DNA of 64,000 nucleotides from Pseudohongiella acticola (GTDB taxonomy: Bacteria; Pseudomonadota; Gammaproteobacteria; Pseudomonadales; Pseudohongiellaceae): NCBI RefSeq assembly GCF_001758195.1, contig NZ_MASR01000001.1:868001-932000 (forward strand), written 5' to 3'. Every line of letters starts with the position of its first letter. The first letter of the stretch is position 1. A program made the translations under genes and the position numbers. The notes under the pieces were generated by a model, which did not search any database, had not been told where the DNA came from, and worked only from the letters and a program-made list of their open reading frames with translations. Positions 37,084-46,246 of the stretch are shown piece after piece.

Positions 37084-38775
37084 CTAGTCACCTGCCGCCT
37101 GCTCGGCTTGCTCTGCCTGCCAGGCCTCCTCATCCAGCATCCACACCTGCGCCCAGCTTACCTGGGCCACAGGCATGCCATCACCCGGCGTGCCATCCGG
37201 GAACGTCCAGCCTTTAATATTACGTACCCGAGGCTGCACAGCAACAGCGGCTGGTGTTGATCCGGTCCAGGTACTGGGTACCTGCTCAGTGAATAACATC
37301 ATGATGTCTTCAACCGCCGCGTAGCGCTCGTCGAAGTCAGGCTCCAGACGCAATACTTCTATTTTTTCGTCGAGCAGCGGATGAGTGAAATTGGTATAGT
37401 TAAGCGGCTGAACGTCGGGCGGCCCGTAATCACTGGTCATGATCGTGTAAGGATCCTGTTCATTGCTGGAGCGCCAACAGGTGATCATATAATCGCCACT
37501 GATCGCGCTCTGTACCTGAGTCGCCTGTTCGATCTGACGCAACCTGACATTAACCCCCACCGCGGTCCAGAATGCCTGGTACATCTGTGCCAGATCAATC
37601 AGACTTTGTTCCGGCAGACACATCATCTCCACCGACACCGGATCGCCCGGAGCCAGGCCATCCGAACGTTGCGGGTCGTTCATGTAATCGTTAAGCAGCT
37701 CCAGCGCTTTCTGCGGATTGGAGTGCGGCCAGGCTTCAGCAACACGGGGTGAATACCACACATTGTTTTCGTTAAAATACTGCGTTTGCATCGGTGTGAT
37801 GCCATGGCCACCCAGCACTTCAATCAGAGCCTCGGGATCCAGCGCCCAGGCCAGCGCCTGACGTACCCGGGCGTCATCCACCGGCGGCACTTCGGCGTTA
37901 AAAATGGCACTGCCACTGCTGTTACCGACCTGTTCATACAGATGAATACCAGACAGTCCGCGCAGTCGTGCCACGATATGCTGCCGCAGGGTCTGGATAA
38001 CATCCATGTCCCCTGAAATCAGACTGGCCAGTCGGGCATCTTCGTCCGGCAGGGGCCGGAAGGTGATACCATCAAGATAGGGTAATCCATCCTGCCAGTA
38101 GTTGTCATTGCGCTGCAACTCCATGCGATCATCACGACGCCATTCGACCAGCTCAAACGGACCGGTACCCACCGGATACAAGCCTGCTTCGTCGCCCAGC
38201 CGTTCAACGGCCGCGGGAGACACTGGCCAGCCGACGGCACGGGTCAGCATATCGGGGAAAGGTACGATGGCCTGGCTCAGCTGGTACACAACCGTCAGGT
38301 CATCAATCACTTCAACACTTTCCACATCGCGTATAGAGCCATATGTCACGGAACCCGGACGTTTGTGCAGATTGTCAAAATTCCATTTGATCGCCTCGGC
38401 GTTCAACGGTGTCCCGTCATGAAATTGTACGCCCGGACGCAGACGAAGCGTCCAGGCATCAAACTCATCGTTCGGGGTGATGGATTCAGCAAGGTAAGGG
38501 CGAAAGCGGCCTTCATGGTCCAGTTTTACCAATGGGTCAAATAGCGCCATGGCAACGGTGAGTGCAGCAGGAGCAACGTGATTACCGCGACCGGGCAGCC
38601 AGTTATTGGTCTCTCCTTCCAGAGCAACACGCAGGTGACCGCCAGACACTGGTGCTCCCGGATCCGTCGGTGGCGTATTATCTCCGACAACTACCGCATT
38701 TTCACTGGGTGAGCAGGCAACCAGAATGATGGCAACGAAAGCCAGCATCCAGGCGGAATTAACGAGTTTTGGCAC
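37084..38775 (-). CDS. Peptide ABC importer, substrate-binding lipoprotein
   Basis: The 563-residue family 5 extracellular solute-binding protein has a lipoprotein signal (MLAFVAIILVACSPSE; lipobox LVAC). The family signature region is DEFDAWTLRLRPGVQFHDGTPLNAEAIKWNFD near residues 105-140. It is the first gene of the operon. The class includes dipeptide, oligopeptide, nickel and glutathione binders. The sequence alone does not pick one, though the transporter set is of the dipeptide/oligopeptide type. Confidence 0.93.
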   Translation of the reverse strand: MPKLVNSAWMLAFVAIILVACSPSENAVVVGDNTPPTDPGAPVSGGHLRVALEGETNNWLPGRGNHVAPAALTVAMALFDPLVKLDHEGRFRPYLAESITPNDEFDAWTLRLRPGVQFHDGTPLNAEAIKWNFDNLHKRPGSVTYGSIRDVESVEVIDDLTVVYQLSQAIVPFPDMLTRAVGWPVSPAAVERLGDEAGLYPVGTGPFELVEWRRDDRMELQRNDNYWQDGLPYLDGITFRPLPDEDARLASLISGDMDVIQTLRQHIVARLRGLSGIHLYEQVGNSSGSAIFNAEVPPVDDARVRQALAWALDPEALIEVLGGHGITPMQTQYFNENNVWYSPRVAEAWPHSNPQKALELLNDYMNDPQRSDGLAPGDPVSVEMMCLPEQSLIDLAQMYQAFWTAVGVNVRLRQIEQATQVQSAISGDYMITCWRSSNEQDPYTIMTSDYGPPDVQPLNYTNFTHPLLDEKIEVLRLEPDFDERYAAVEDIMMLFTEQVPSTWTGSTPAAVAVQPRVRNIKGWTFPDGTPGDGMPVAQVSWAQVWMLDEEAWQAEQAEQAAGD

Positions 38776-38874
38776 GTGGTTCCCGTCCTTTTGTTCAGTT
38801 TGCTATCCGAGCATCGCTGCAAACTTAACAGTAAAACGGTTTACCTGACAAGCGGGAAGAACGCGAGGCTGCAC

Positions 38875-39510
38875 TCAGTGCAAAGTGGCTTGCGGTGGAC
38901 GGACTAGGCCGCCGGCAAAATCGGGATGTAACAGATCAGTCTGCTTCACCATCAGCAGGTCATGGCGTACCAGCTTGTCGTATTCACCAACTGACACAAC
39001 GTCAACTTCTTCCAGCAGGACACACACCACGTCTTCGCCATCCATATCGACAACGACACAGCGTTTAAAACCATCGACGGTATTAAGTGACGCAAAGCTG
39101 CCAATATCGCAGGCATGGGGGGGATAACGACCGACCGAATTATTAAGCATGCCGTAGGAGGAATAGGCAGTACCGAAACCGGCAGCCGCCACCACATGAA
39201 TAATTTCGATGATTTCAGGGTCGGTCAGGTCGACACGGACCGATTCGGCGACAGGCGCTGTTTCTCCCTGTTGCTGACAGGTTACCAGTTTCAGAAACAG
39301 GCTCATGTCATCCTGATTCCACTCCAGCATTTCTTCCCGCTCCGAGCGGGTGCTGTCTGAAGAAAAACTGACCACGCTGGTTTCGATTGTCAGGTCGTTA
39401 CGGTCGTCTTCGGACTCGAAAGGCACAACCATGGATACCATGCAGAAACCTTCACTTGATTCTGCACTGAGACGCCAGAGAAAAGGAATATTGCCGGAGA
39501 GTTCAACCAT
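38875..39510 (-). CDS. Hypothetical acidic protein
   Basis: The 211-residue protein has no signal peptide, span or known motif. It is rich in Asp, Glu and Val (EIIEIIHVVAAAGFG; VVVDMDGEDVVCVLLEEVDVVS), with a mixed alpha/beta look. Base composition resembles the neighbours. It lies 99 bases upstream of the importer operon on the same strand. Ribosome site weak; a later ATG (MVSMVVPFESEDD, codon 24) is possible. Function unknown. Confidence 0.65.
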   Translation of the reverse strand: MVELSGNIPFLWRLSAESSEGFCMVSMVVPFESEDDRNDLTIETSVVSFSSDSTRSEREEMLEWNQDDMSLFLKLVTCQQQGETAPVAESVRVDLTDPEIIEIIHVVAAAGFGTAYSSYGMLNNSVGRYPPHACDIGSFASLNTVDGFKRCVVVDMDGEDVVCVLLEEVDVVSVGEYDKLVRHDLLMVKQTDLLHPDFAGGLVRPPQATLH

Positions 39511-39764
39511 GATGCGTAAGACCCACGAAAAAGCTGGTATTGGTACGATAGCACTTGTGTCCGGATTGCACCAGTGGAAATCCGGTTGCTACTTTTACTG
39601 ATAAAGCTAAACATGTGGGCATGTGGGTAACATTTCAAGGCCCGAATTGGGTCATTGGTTCTCACTTCAGCGCGCTGACCGCCCCTGCGATCGACCTCAT
39701 GCAAAAAAATCCCTCCAGCGTGTTGACGAAGCATGCCAAGTGTGGTCATTCGCCACCCTGTATG

Positions 39765-39787
39765 TTGTCCACAGAATCTGTGGATAA
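39765..39787. promoter_or_regulatory. Inverted pair of DnaA-box-like 9-mers
   Basis: TTGTCCACA (39765-39773, one mismatch to TTATCCACA) and TGTGGATAA (39779-39787, a perfect box on the other strand) face each other across five bases. AT-rich DNA follows. Could be a DnaA-regulated promoter or titration site; too few boxes for oriC. Confidence 0.5.
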
Positions 39788-40022
39788 GTCTGGTGATAAC
39801 TTGCTATCAAGAGCTCAAAGTACTGGTAAAATGGTGGTTTGAGTTAACTTGGTTAAATTTTAACCAATTTTATTTTTCATATTAATCAATAGCTTATAAA
39901 ATTTTTAGGCGCTAATTCTAAAATTAGCAAACTTTGACACAATTGATTGACAGTCTTGACACCGATGTGCATAAAACCTGTCCTTTCTCACAGGCGACTG
40001 CAATTGATGCTGTTTTCTCTAT

Positions 40023-40051
40023 GTTTTTTCAGGGTTTTTTTTGCCTATAAT
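40023..40051 (+). promoter_or_regulatory. Candidate promoter for the 40095 gene
   Basis: TATAAT at 40046-40051 is a consensus -10 hexamer, 43 bases before the ATG. The matching -35 is poor (T-rich), so an activator or an upstream element may be involved. Confidence 0.5.
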
Positions 40052-40094
40052 AGAGATGCACATTTGACCCCTTTTAGAGGACTCTGGCATACCG

Positions 40095-40544
40095 ATGAAA
40101 GCCGCACTGATCATCTTCGCAGTGATAACCTGTCTGGCCCTTGCCGGCCTGTTCATTCAGGACGCCAATGAACGAAATAGCGCTATCGAGCAAAGCAACA
40201 GACTGGTCATGACCGTGACATCCGAGATGCTGACAACCTGGGACCCTCAAACGGTCCGAGACCATGCCACCGACGACCTGCTTGCCGCTGAAAGCCCGGA
40301 AGCACTCCGACAGCGCTATACACCTATGAGTCGGCGACTCGGCGATCTGCAGGAAATATTCGACATCCAGTATGACGCCGACATTCCTTCATGGTGGCAA
40401 AGCGGTGATACCGCCACCGTGAGCTACCACATGCGGGCTCGCTTCGAAACCGAGATCGCGACGATTGCTGTCGAGCTGGTTCGCCAGCAAGGACAATGGC
40501 TGATCAAGGAATACCAGATTCAGCCACCAGCGATTGCATCATAG
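40095..40544 (+). CDS. Hypothetical membrane-anchored protein
   Basis: The 149-residue protein has one N-terminal span (MKAALIIFAVITCLALAGLF), then a soluble domain whose pattern (VTSEMLTTWDPQTVRDHATDDL, WWQSGDTATVSYHMRARFETEIATIAVELVRQQGQWLIKEYQI) resembles NTF2-like or DUF4019-type small periplasmic domains. Likely tethered to the inner membrane facing the periplasm. Function unknown. AGAGGACTC precedes the ATG. Confidence 0.75.
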   Translation: MKAALIIFAVITCLALAGLFIQDANERNSAIEQSNRLVMTVTSEMLTTWDPQTVRDHATDDLLAAESPEALRQRYTPMSRRLGDLQEIFDIQYDADIPSWWQSGDTATVSYHMRARFETEIATIAVELVRQQGQWLIKEYQIQPPAIAS

Positions 40545-40629
40545 CGCCGCTGACAGCCCGAACATTAATATCGTCTCCGGTTATCCGTGGTCGTCTGTGC
40601 TTACCCGAAGTTATCCGAAAGAGTCACTT

Positions 40630-40980
40630 CTAACGTGACGAGTCTTCAGTTGCATCGTCACTGTCGCTTTCGCGGTCACCTGTAACTGCGTTTGTCGCCG
40701 CCGAATGCACGCCCTTGTTGCTACCGCGCAGAACCCGCCGCCACATCATTCCCAGCCCTTTAACCAGCAGGACCAGTAGTAGCGCCGTCAGCATCGCGGC
40801 AAGCAACACCAGCGCGCTGCCGACCAGAAACCACAATAATTCCGCCTGGGGAATGTTGTAGGACACCGCCAGCGCGTAAATGGAACCCAGCGCAATGATG
40901 ACGCCACCGGCGACGGCTCGATTGCGACGGGAAATTCTGAATCGGGATTTACTCAAATTCGGGTCCTTTGGGTTTACCAC
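40630..40980 (-). CDS. Small two-span membrane protein
   Basis: The 116-residue frame has two hydrophobic segments (AGGVIIALGSIYALAVSYNI and LLWFLVGSALVLLAAMLTALLL) and a polar acidic tail. The only starts are a GTG at 40980, overlapping the preceding zinc-finger gene by 32 bases, or a TTG at that gene's stop (TTGAGTAA), which would suggest coupling. Family not recognised. Confidence 0.6.
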   Translation of the reverse strand: MVNPKDPNLSKSRFRISRRNRAVAGGVIIALGSIYALAVSYNIPQAELLWFLVGSALVLLAAMLTALLLVLLVKGLGMMWRRVLRGSNKGVHSAATNAVTGDRESDSDDATEDSSR

Positions 40981-41542
40981 CCATATCGGTAAAACTTGCC
41001 GTGCACAAAGGATACTGGCTACAACCCCAGAACACGCCGTTCTTGCCCCGCCGCTGCTTTAACAGATGGCCGCAGCGGGGACAGCGCCAGGCGTCTGCGG
41101 GCTTTCCGTTGTTATCAGGCAGGGTCACTTTACAGCCTTTATTGTACCCGGTGCAGTACCAATAATCTTCGCGTTCGGTGCGCGCCTGCGCCTCGTCGGC
41201 ATCATTCTCTGCACCGGCTTTAGCCTGCACATGCACCAACGGTCGCGTACATACCGGACAACGGTAGCGCTGGTCTGGCGTTTCCGACGGATGCCCATCA
41301 AGGTCATACAGCTTTTTGTCGCAGACCGGGTACGTGGTGCAGCCCCAGAACGGGCCCATCTTGCCTTCAATACGACGCATGGGATTGCGACAACGAGGGC
41401 AATAAAATACACGCTGGGGCGCTGTAACACTGTCGGTAGCGCGCCTATTTACAACATCGTCAGAAGGTTTTTTGTCAGCTTTCGCCTGATCAGATTTATC
41501 CGGCTTATCCGGTTCAATTCCATCAAACAGATCTGCACACAT
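40949..41542 (-). CDS. Protein with three topoisomerase-type C4 zinc fingers
   Basis: The 197 residues carry three copies of the zinc finger seen at the C-terminus of topoisomerase I: CPRCRNPMRRIEGKMGPFWGC..C, CPVCTRPLVHV...YWYCTGYNKGC and CPRCGHLLKQRRGKNGVFWGC..C. The middle copy has a long insert. There is no catalytic topoisomerase domain. Likely binds single-stranded nucleic acid, as such stand-alone finger proteins (YrdD-like) are thought to do. Confidence 0.87.
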   Translation of the reverse strand: MCADLFDGIEPDKPDKSDQAKADKKPSDDVVNRRATDSVTAPQRVFYCPRCRNPMRRIEGKMGPFWGCTTYPVCDKKLYDLDGHPSETPDQRYRCPVCTRPLVHVQAKAGAENDADEAQARTEREDYWYCTGYNKGCKVTLPDNNGKPADAWRCPRCGHLLKQRRGKNGVFWGCSQYPLCTASFTDMGGKPKGPEFE

Positions 41543-41574
41543 GCGTTTCGCCTCAATGCCAGACCCAGCTTGGG

Positions 41575-42705
41575 TCAGGCTCCCTGAATTGCCTGCAGCG
41601 CCTGTTTCAGGCTTGCCTGCAGACTCTGCAATAGCTGCGTATTCTCCTGCCCGGTACCGACCGTGATCCTGAGCTTATCGCGCAGGCGCGGCTGATCAAA
41701 GTATCGCACCAGAATGCCATCCTGTTTTAGCCCCTGGTACAGTGTTCTGGCAAGTTTTTCTTGTGAATCCAGACCTGCCGCAGCCGCACTGTCAGGCACC
41801 GTCACCAGCAAAAAATTGCTTTCACTGGGAACGACGCTGAATCCCATCGCGGCAAGGGCGGCGCTGAGCCGGCTACGCTCGTCACGAACCTGCTGCCAGT
41901 TGACCGCCGCCTCATCGCGAGCGGCCAGCGCAGCCGTCGCCAGATGTTGCGACAGGGCATCGGTGTTGTAGCTGTCCCGGGTCTTATACAACATCGGCGC
42001 CAACAGGCTTGACGCACCGATGCCGTAGGCAAAGCGAAGCCCTGCCAGCGAATATCCTTTACTCATGGTACGTAACAACATGACATTATCGAATTCACGA
42101 ATCAAAGGCACTGCGTCATAACCTTGGGACGGTTCAATAAAATCGACATAGGCTTCATCAATCACCAGCACACCATTGAACTCAGTCGCGATTTCGCGCA
42201 AGCGGGACACTGGCAACAATTGCCCGGTCGGCGCATGCGGGTTGACCACAAATGCCAGCCGGGCATCGACTGCATTCAACTGCGCAGCAAAATCCTGCGG
42301 CAGCGACCAGTCGTCGTTCAGACTGACACGGGCGACCTGGCAACCCTGTACCGCGGCAAGCACTGGATACAGTGAATAACTTGGCTCCGCCATGCCCAGC
42401 GTCTGGCCCGCATCCACGAACGTGGTAATCGCCAGGCGCAAAAGTTCATCGCCGCCATTGGTTGCCATGATGTTGTCGCGGGTCACACCATGGGCGGCCG
42501 CTGCAACATCTCTGAATCCATCGGCAAAAGGCTGAGGGTAGCGCCGCAATTCATCCACCCGTAACGACTGCAAGGCGTTCGCGACCGACGCCGTGGCCGG
42601 GTACGGGTTCTCATTGGTATTAAGCTTGATCACCTGCTTCTGAGCGGGTTGTTCGCCCCAAGTGTAGCCTGCCATATCACGGATATTCGGTCTTTCGTAG
42701 GTCAT
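41575..42705 (-). CDS. hisC: Histidinol-phosphate aminotransferase
   Basis: A fold-type I PLP enzyme of histidine synthesis that converts imidazole-acetol phosphate and glutamate to histidinol phosphate. The 376 residues start at the ATG at 42705 (MTYERPNIRDMAGYTWGEQP), the usual HisC beginning; the frame stays open upstream, but that part resembles no protein. Seen are KLNTNENPYP, VVNPHAPTGQLLP, VIDEAYVDF and the PLP lysine in RTMSKGYSLAGLRFAYGIG. It stands alone, outside a his operon, as second hisC copies often do. Such copies may also act on other substrates. Confidence 0.93.
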   Translation of the reverse strand: MTYERPNIRDMAGYTWGEQPAQKQVIKLNTNENPYPATASVANALQSLRVDELRRYPQPFADGFRDVAAAAHGVTRDNIMATNGGDELLRLAITTFVDAGQTLGMAEPSYSLYPVLAAVQGCQVARVSLNDDWSLPQDFAAQLNAVDARLAFVVNPHAPTGQLLPVSRLREIATEFNGVLVIDEAYVDFIEPSQGYDAVPLIREFDNVMLLRTMSKGYSLAGLRFAYGIGASSLLAPMLYKTRDSYNTDALSQHLATAALAARDEAAVNWQQVRDERSRLSAALAAMGFSVVPSESNFLLVTVPDSAAAAGLDSQEKLARTLYQGLKQDGILVRYFDQPRLRDKLRITVGTGQENTQLLQSLQASLKQALQAIQGA

Positions 42706-42742
42706 CGCAGGATCTGCCTGTTTTTGATTAAATTTGATGGTA

Positions 42743-43558
42743 TCAGGGCACATAAGTGCGGGTGCGATTATTCCAGCCTGACCGCCACCGCTCCTCGCCA
42801 CGCTCGGCGGGGGAATTGTCAATTCGGCGCGCCAGCACCTGCTGTGCTGCCGCCGCAAACTGTTCCAGCACGGAACCGTCATCCGGGGTGGCCAGCATTG
42901 TTTCCAATACCTGCAACAGCCCCCAGCCCTGCCCCCGATAACGTTCGCTGGTCGCAGTGCCTTCGCCCTTGAAATTAACATAGTCAATCAGCGCATACAT
43001 GCCATGCGGCACATGGCTGTTCGCCACGCGGTAAAATTCTGTAGCAATGGCAGCTGGCTGGTCACTGGCGGCCGTCAGCGCAGGCAGACTATGCTCAAGC
43101 CTTCTCATGATAAAATCCGCCTGAATACCGCGGGTATCACTCAAAAACTGTCGCAGTGACTGCATCTGCTCGCTGTCGATCTCAGCCAGAAAGGTTTCAC
43201 GATCCGGCCAGGGCGAGGCCCACCCAGGCAGACCAGCCAGCCATGGCGGTAAATCAACGCCACGCGCCACGTAGTATCCCAGTAACTCCGGAAAACTCTC
43301 CACGAAGCGTTCCCGCTGCCCTTCCCGATACCAGATAAAGTGCCCGATGCCCAGGGACGGAAAATCCTCCCCCACATTCCAGCTGGTCAGGCATGACAAC
43401 TGGCGATTGCACTCATTCTGAAATATCCGGTCAGCAACCCAGTTGGCTTGCTCCGAATTCAGGGTTGGTAACCGATCATCGGCAAAAGCGCCTGCGGACA
43501 GCATCACTAACGACAGCCCCAGCCAACCGCAAACGGTCTTGCAAAAACGCCCCCGCAT
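42743..43558 (-). CDS. Exported conserved protein of unknown function
   Basis: From the ATG at 43558 (AAGGAG six bases upstream) the protein has 271 residues and a signal peptide (CGWLGLSLVMLSAGAFADD). The mature part has LNSEQANWVADRIFQNECN, a possible disulfide pair (NECNRQLSC), FPSLGIGHFIWYREGQRERFVE and HGMYALIDYVNFKGEG. The GIGHFIWY and NFKGEGT stretches recall lysozyme-like hydrolases, but I cannot place it in a family. Located between hisC and rimI on the same strand. Confidence 0.75.
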   Translation of the reverse strand: MRGRFCKTVCGWLGLSLVMLSAGAFADDRLPTLNSEQANWVADRIFQNECNRQLSCLTSWNVGEDFPSLGIGHFIWYREGQRERFVESFPELLGYYVARGVDLPPWLAGLPGWASPWPDRETFLAEIDSEQMQSLRQFLSDTRGIQADFIMRRLEHSLPALTAASDQPAAIATEFYRVANSHVPHGMYALIDYVNFKGEGTATSERYRGQGWGLLQVLETMLATPDDGSVLEQFAAAAQQVLARRIDNSPAERGEERWRSGWNNRTRTYVP

Positions 43559-43620
43559 ACTGCACTCCTTCGTCACTGAACCCGGGTATTTCGGGTATCT
43601 CGGTCGCCCGGACATACCGA

Positions 43621-44115
43621 TCAGGTCAACGGGCAGGACAGTATCAGGGCGTCTTCCCGAAACGCGCTGCCTGCCTCACTGGGATAATAGTGTCTGCGCT
43701 CACCCACTTGCACAAATCCCATGGAATAGTACAGTGCCCGGGCAGCCTCATTGGAAGGACGTACCTCCAGAAAGCAGGTGTCGGCGCCCAGTTTGCCGGC
43801 TTCGGCCAACAGGTGCTTCAACATGCGACGCCCGTAGGCCTGGCGACGAAAACCGGGATGCACACACACGGTGAGTACGTGACTTTCCCCGACGGCAGCA
43901 CTGAGCACGCCATGGGCAACAATCCGGTCGCGGGTCGCCAGTACCCAGCACTCGTATCCAGCCCGTAAACAATCCAGGAATATGCGCTTACTCCAGGGGT
44001 TCGGGTAGGAAATTTCCTCGTTGTGAACCACAAAGTCAAGATCACTGGGCCGCATTCGACGGCATATCACCTGACCTGGGTCGGTTATGGTCTGAAACAT
44101 CGGATCTGCTAACAT
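43621..44115 (-). CDS. rimI: Ribosomal protein alanine acetyltransferase
   Basis: RimI acetylates the N-terminal alanine of ribosomal protein S18. The GNAT fold is evident: VLTVCVHPGFRRQAYGRRMLKHLL (acetyl-CoA loop), FLEVRPSNEAARALYYSMGF, and the closing VGERRHYYP. Start uncertain: ATG at 44115 was used (164 residues); a GTG at 44139 overlapping the upstream gene or an ATG at 44100 are alternatives. It follows a HolD-like gene, as in E. coli (holD-rimI). Confidence 0.93.
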   Translation of the reverse strand: MLADPMFQTITDPGQVICRRMRPSDLDFVVHNEEISYPNPWSKRIFLDCLRAGYECWVLATRDRIVAHGVLSAAVGESHVLTVCVHPGFRRQAYGRRMLKHLLAEAGKLGADTCFLEVRPSNEAARALYYSMGFVQVGERRHYYPSEAGSAFREDALILSCPLT

Positions 44116-44128
44116 GTCCTGTAAAATA

Positions 44129-45055
44129 TTACTCCTCACCCCGTTTGAGACGATCTCGCACCAACTGCATTGCCTGCCAAGCGGAACGTTTCAAGTCAGC
44201 GTTGGTTTGCATGGCGTGCAGAGAATGTGTCCGCAGCATGGCAAAGCCGAACTGAGGATGCACCAGCAAACTGCCAGCCTGCTCGTCTTCCCCGGCCCTG
44301 GTATCCCGGTACAGGAACGGGGGTGTTTCATCGGCCAGAATCAGCAGCATTGCCGAAGGTTGCTCACGCAGGCGCCTGGCAACAAAACCATCCACTGCCT
44401 GACGTGCCGCTCGCTGCCCGACTGGCAATCCCAGATCACCCGGAAATGGCCAATGGAATGTATGCTCTTGTGCCACCGCATCTTTCAGAGCCGGGTTCAA
44501 CGCGACCAATATCCGTTGCAGCATCTGGCCAGTGTCAGTCGTCAGGCAATCTGCACCTGCCGGCAGCATCGCCAGCACAGACAGGCGTTTTCCCACATTA
44601 AACCAGCTGAAGGCAAAGTCCAGCGTCTGATCGTCTTCAACGGAGGGTGGTGCCGCGCCGTCTTGCCCAGTATGTGTCTGCGTATCGGCCTGCTTATGCA
44701 CATCAACAGGCTGACGTTCTGGCGCCTTCGCAAGCTCCTGGCCCAGAACGGCCTTTAACGAGGCGGGGCCGTGTTCTACAGATGCTGGCTGGGTACTTTT
44801 GGGCTGGGCACTTTTTGGCTGTGCATTTTCTGGCAGAGATCTTTGCCGAGGATCGGGCACTGGCTGACCTGGCCCACGAGCGTGGTCATCGGACAGCACC
44901 TGCCTGGCAGCATCGCCAAACGTTGGCACCACCGGGGCTTGAGTCACAAGGGCAATCTCGTGCGAGGGGCCGGCACCAGGCAACTGGCCACGCGCGAACC
45001 AGCTTTGAACCCCCATTTCCCGCAACAATGTCTGTCTGTGATTCTCGGTCGCCAT
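44129..45055 (-). CDS. HolD-like protein (DNA polymerase III psi), long form
   Basis: The 308-residue protein has the psi-like N-terminus LLREMGVQSWFARGQLPG, which corresponds to the QLGITQW.LRRP start of HolD. After a proline/glutamine-rich linker (residues 65-150, with the repeat QPKSAQPKSTQP) comes a globular C-terminus (LSVLAMLPAGADCL). ATG at 45055 has GGAG six bases upstream. Placement directly before rimI supports the psi assignment. The protein is more than twice as long as E. coli psi (137 residues); similar long forms occur in pseudomonads. Confidence 0.72.
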   Translation of the reverse strand: MATENHRQTLLREMGVQSWFARGQLPGAGPSHEIALVTQAPVVPTFGDAARQVLSDDHARGPGQPVPDPRQRSLPENAQPKSAQPKSTQPASVEHGPASLKAVLGQELAKAPERQPVDVHKQADTQTHTGQDGAAPPSVEDDQTLDFAFSWFNVGKRLSVLAMLPAGADCLTTDTGQMLQRILVALNPALKDAVAQEHTFHWPFPGDLGLPVGQRAARQAVDGFVARRLREQPSAMLLILADETPPFLYRDTRAGEDEQAGSLLVHPQFGFAMLRTHSLHAMQTNADLKRSAWQAMQLVRDRLKRGEE

Positions 45056-45218
45056 CAACGGCTCCACCTATTTCCTGCGAATTCATTTGTCTTACAAACA
45101 CATTATAAAGCAGAGGGCACCCTATGCACCAAAGCTATCTGCCCCGTTACCACAAACAATTGTACGGCTGCGGCAAACATGTTTGAATCTATGGTTTTAT
45201 GGACAAGGTAAATACGCT

Positions 45219-46202
45219 ATGAAAGCTCTGCTGTGCAAATCCTATGGCCCGCCCGAAAACCTGTCTCTGGAAGAGGTCGCTGACCTGGAACCCCTACCAG
45301 GTGAAGTCATTGTTGATGTGTACGCCGCATCACTTAATTTCCCGGATACACTGCAAATCCAGGGTAAATACCAGTTTCAGCCGCCCATGCCATTCTCACC
45401 TGGCTCAGAGGTCGGCGGTATCATCTCTGCGGTGGGAAATGATGTGACGGGATTTGCGGTGGGTGACCGGGTGATGGCGACTCCGTCTATCGGCGGTATG
45501 GCAGAACAGGTAAAAGTGCAGCCTGCCGGATTGCGTAAAATCCCTGACAGCATGGATTTTAAAACCGCAGCAGGGTTCGCCATGGTATACACCACGTCTT
45601 ACCACGCCTTGAAGCAGCGCGCCAATATCCAGCCCGGCGAAACCCTGCTGGTTCTGGGTGCCAGCGGTGGCGTGGGTATGGCCGCCGTTGAGTTGGGCAA
45701 GCTGATGGGCGCTCGCGTCATTGCAGCAGCCAGCAGCGATGAAAAACTGGCTTTCGTGAACCAGGCCGGCCCGGATGAACTGCTCAATTACAGTGACGGC
45801 GAGCTGAAAGAGAAAGTCAAAGCCCTGACTGACGGCAAAGGCGCTGATGTCATCTATGACCCGGTCGGCGGCGACCTGTTTGATCAGGCCACGCGCAGCA
45901 TCAACTGGAATGGACGCTTGTTGGTGGTGGGCTTCACCAGCGGCCGCATACCGTCGTACCCGGCCAACCTGGCACTGCTGAAAGGCAGCTCGATGATGGG
46001 CGTCTTCCTGGGTCGCTTCCGCAAGGAAGAGCCGGAGGCCTATGAGCAGAACTTCCAGGAGCTGTTCGATATGTATACGGCGGGCAAGATCAAGCCCATT
46101 GTCACCAAATCTTTTGCCTTTGACGACTATGTGGCTGCCTTCAATGTGTTCCGCGATCGCAAGGTCATGGGCAAAGTCACCTTCGAAATCCGCACTGAGT
46201 AA
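45219..46202 (+). CDS. NADPH:quinone oxidoreductase-like MDR enzyme
   Basis: The 327-residue zinc-independent medium-chain dehydrogenase starts at the ATG at 45219 (MKALLCKSYGPPENLSLEEV). The dinucleotide-binding motif is LLVLGASGGVGMAAVELGKLMGA near residues 143-165, followed by the quinone oxidoreductase pattern KGADVIYDPVGGDLFDQATRSI. It lacks the catalytic zinc ligands of alcohol dehydrogenases. Possible partner in CoA-ester or quinone metabolism with the downstream acyl-CoA synthetase. Confidence 0.9.
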   Translation: MKALLCKSYGPPENLSLEEVADLEPLPGEVIVDVYAASLNFPDTLQIQGKYQFQPPMPFSPGSEVGGIISAVGNDVTGFAVGDRVMATPSIGGMAEQVKVQPAGLRKIPDSMDFKTAAGFAMVYTTSYHALKQRANIQPGETLLVLGASGGVGMAAVELGKLMGARVIAAASSDEKLAFVNQAGPDELLNYSDGELKEKVKALTDGKGADVIYDPVGGDLFDQATRSINWNGRLLVVGFTSGRIPSYPANLALLKGSSMMGVFLGRFRKEEPEAYEQNFQELFDMYTAGKIKPIVTKSFAFDDYVAAFNVFRDRKVMGKVTFEIRTE

Positions 46203-46246
46203 CAAGACGTGCAACATTTCTTTAGAAATGTACTCGAGATCGGAAT

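Larger units (their letters stand above)
39511..40094. other. Long intergenic region with AT-rich core
   Basis: These 584 bases separate two divergent hypothetical genes. The left half shows nothing recognisable. The middle holds a symmetrical pair of DnaA-box-like 9-mers followed by an AT-rich stretch of about 90 bases (39840-39940) rich in TTAA and AATT strings. The right end carries a promoter for the gene at 40095. No coding frame here is convincing. Confidence 0.6.

Noticed and set aside
39765-39940. DnaA-box pair considered as the chromosome origin.
   Set aside because: Only two boxes and no dnaA, dnaN, gidA or parAB nearby.
44129-45055. Possible TonB-like energy transducer, as some homologues are labelled.
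   Set aside because: No N-terminal membrane span and no TonB C-terminal domain; the psi-like start and rimI neighbour fit better.
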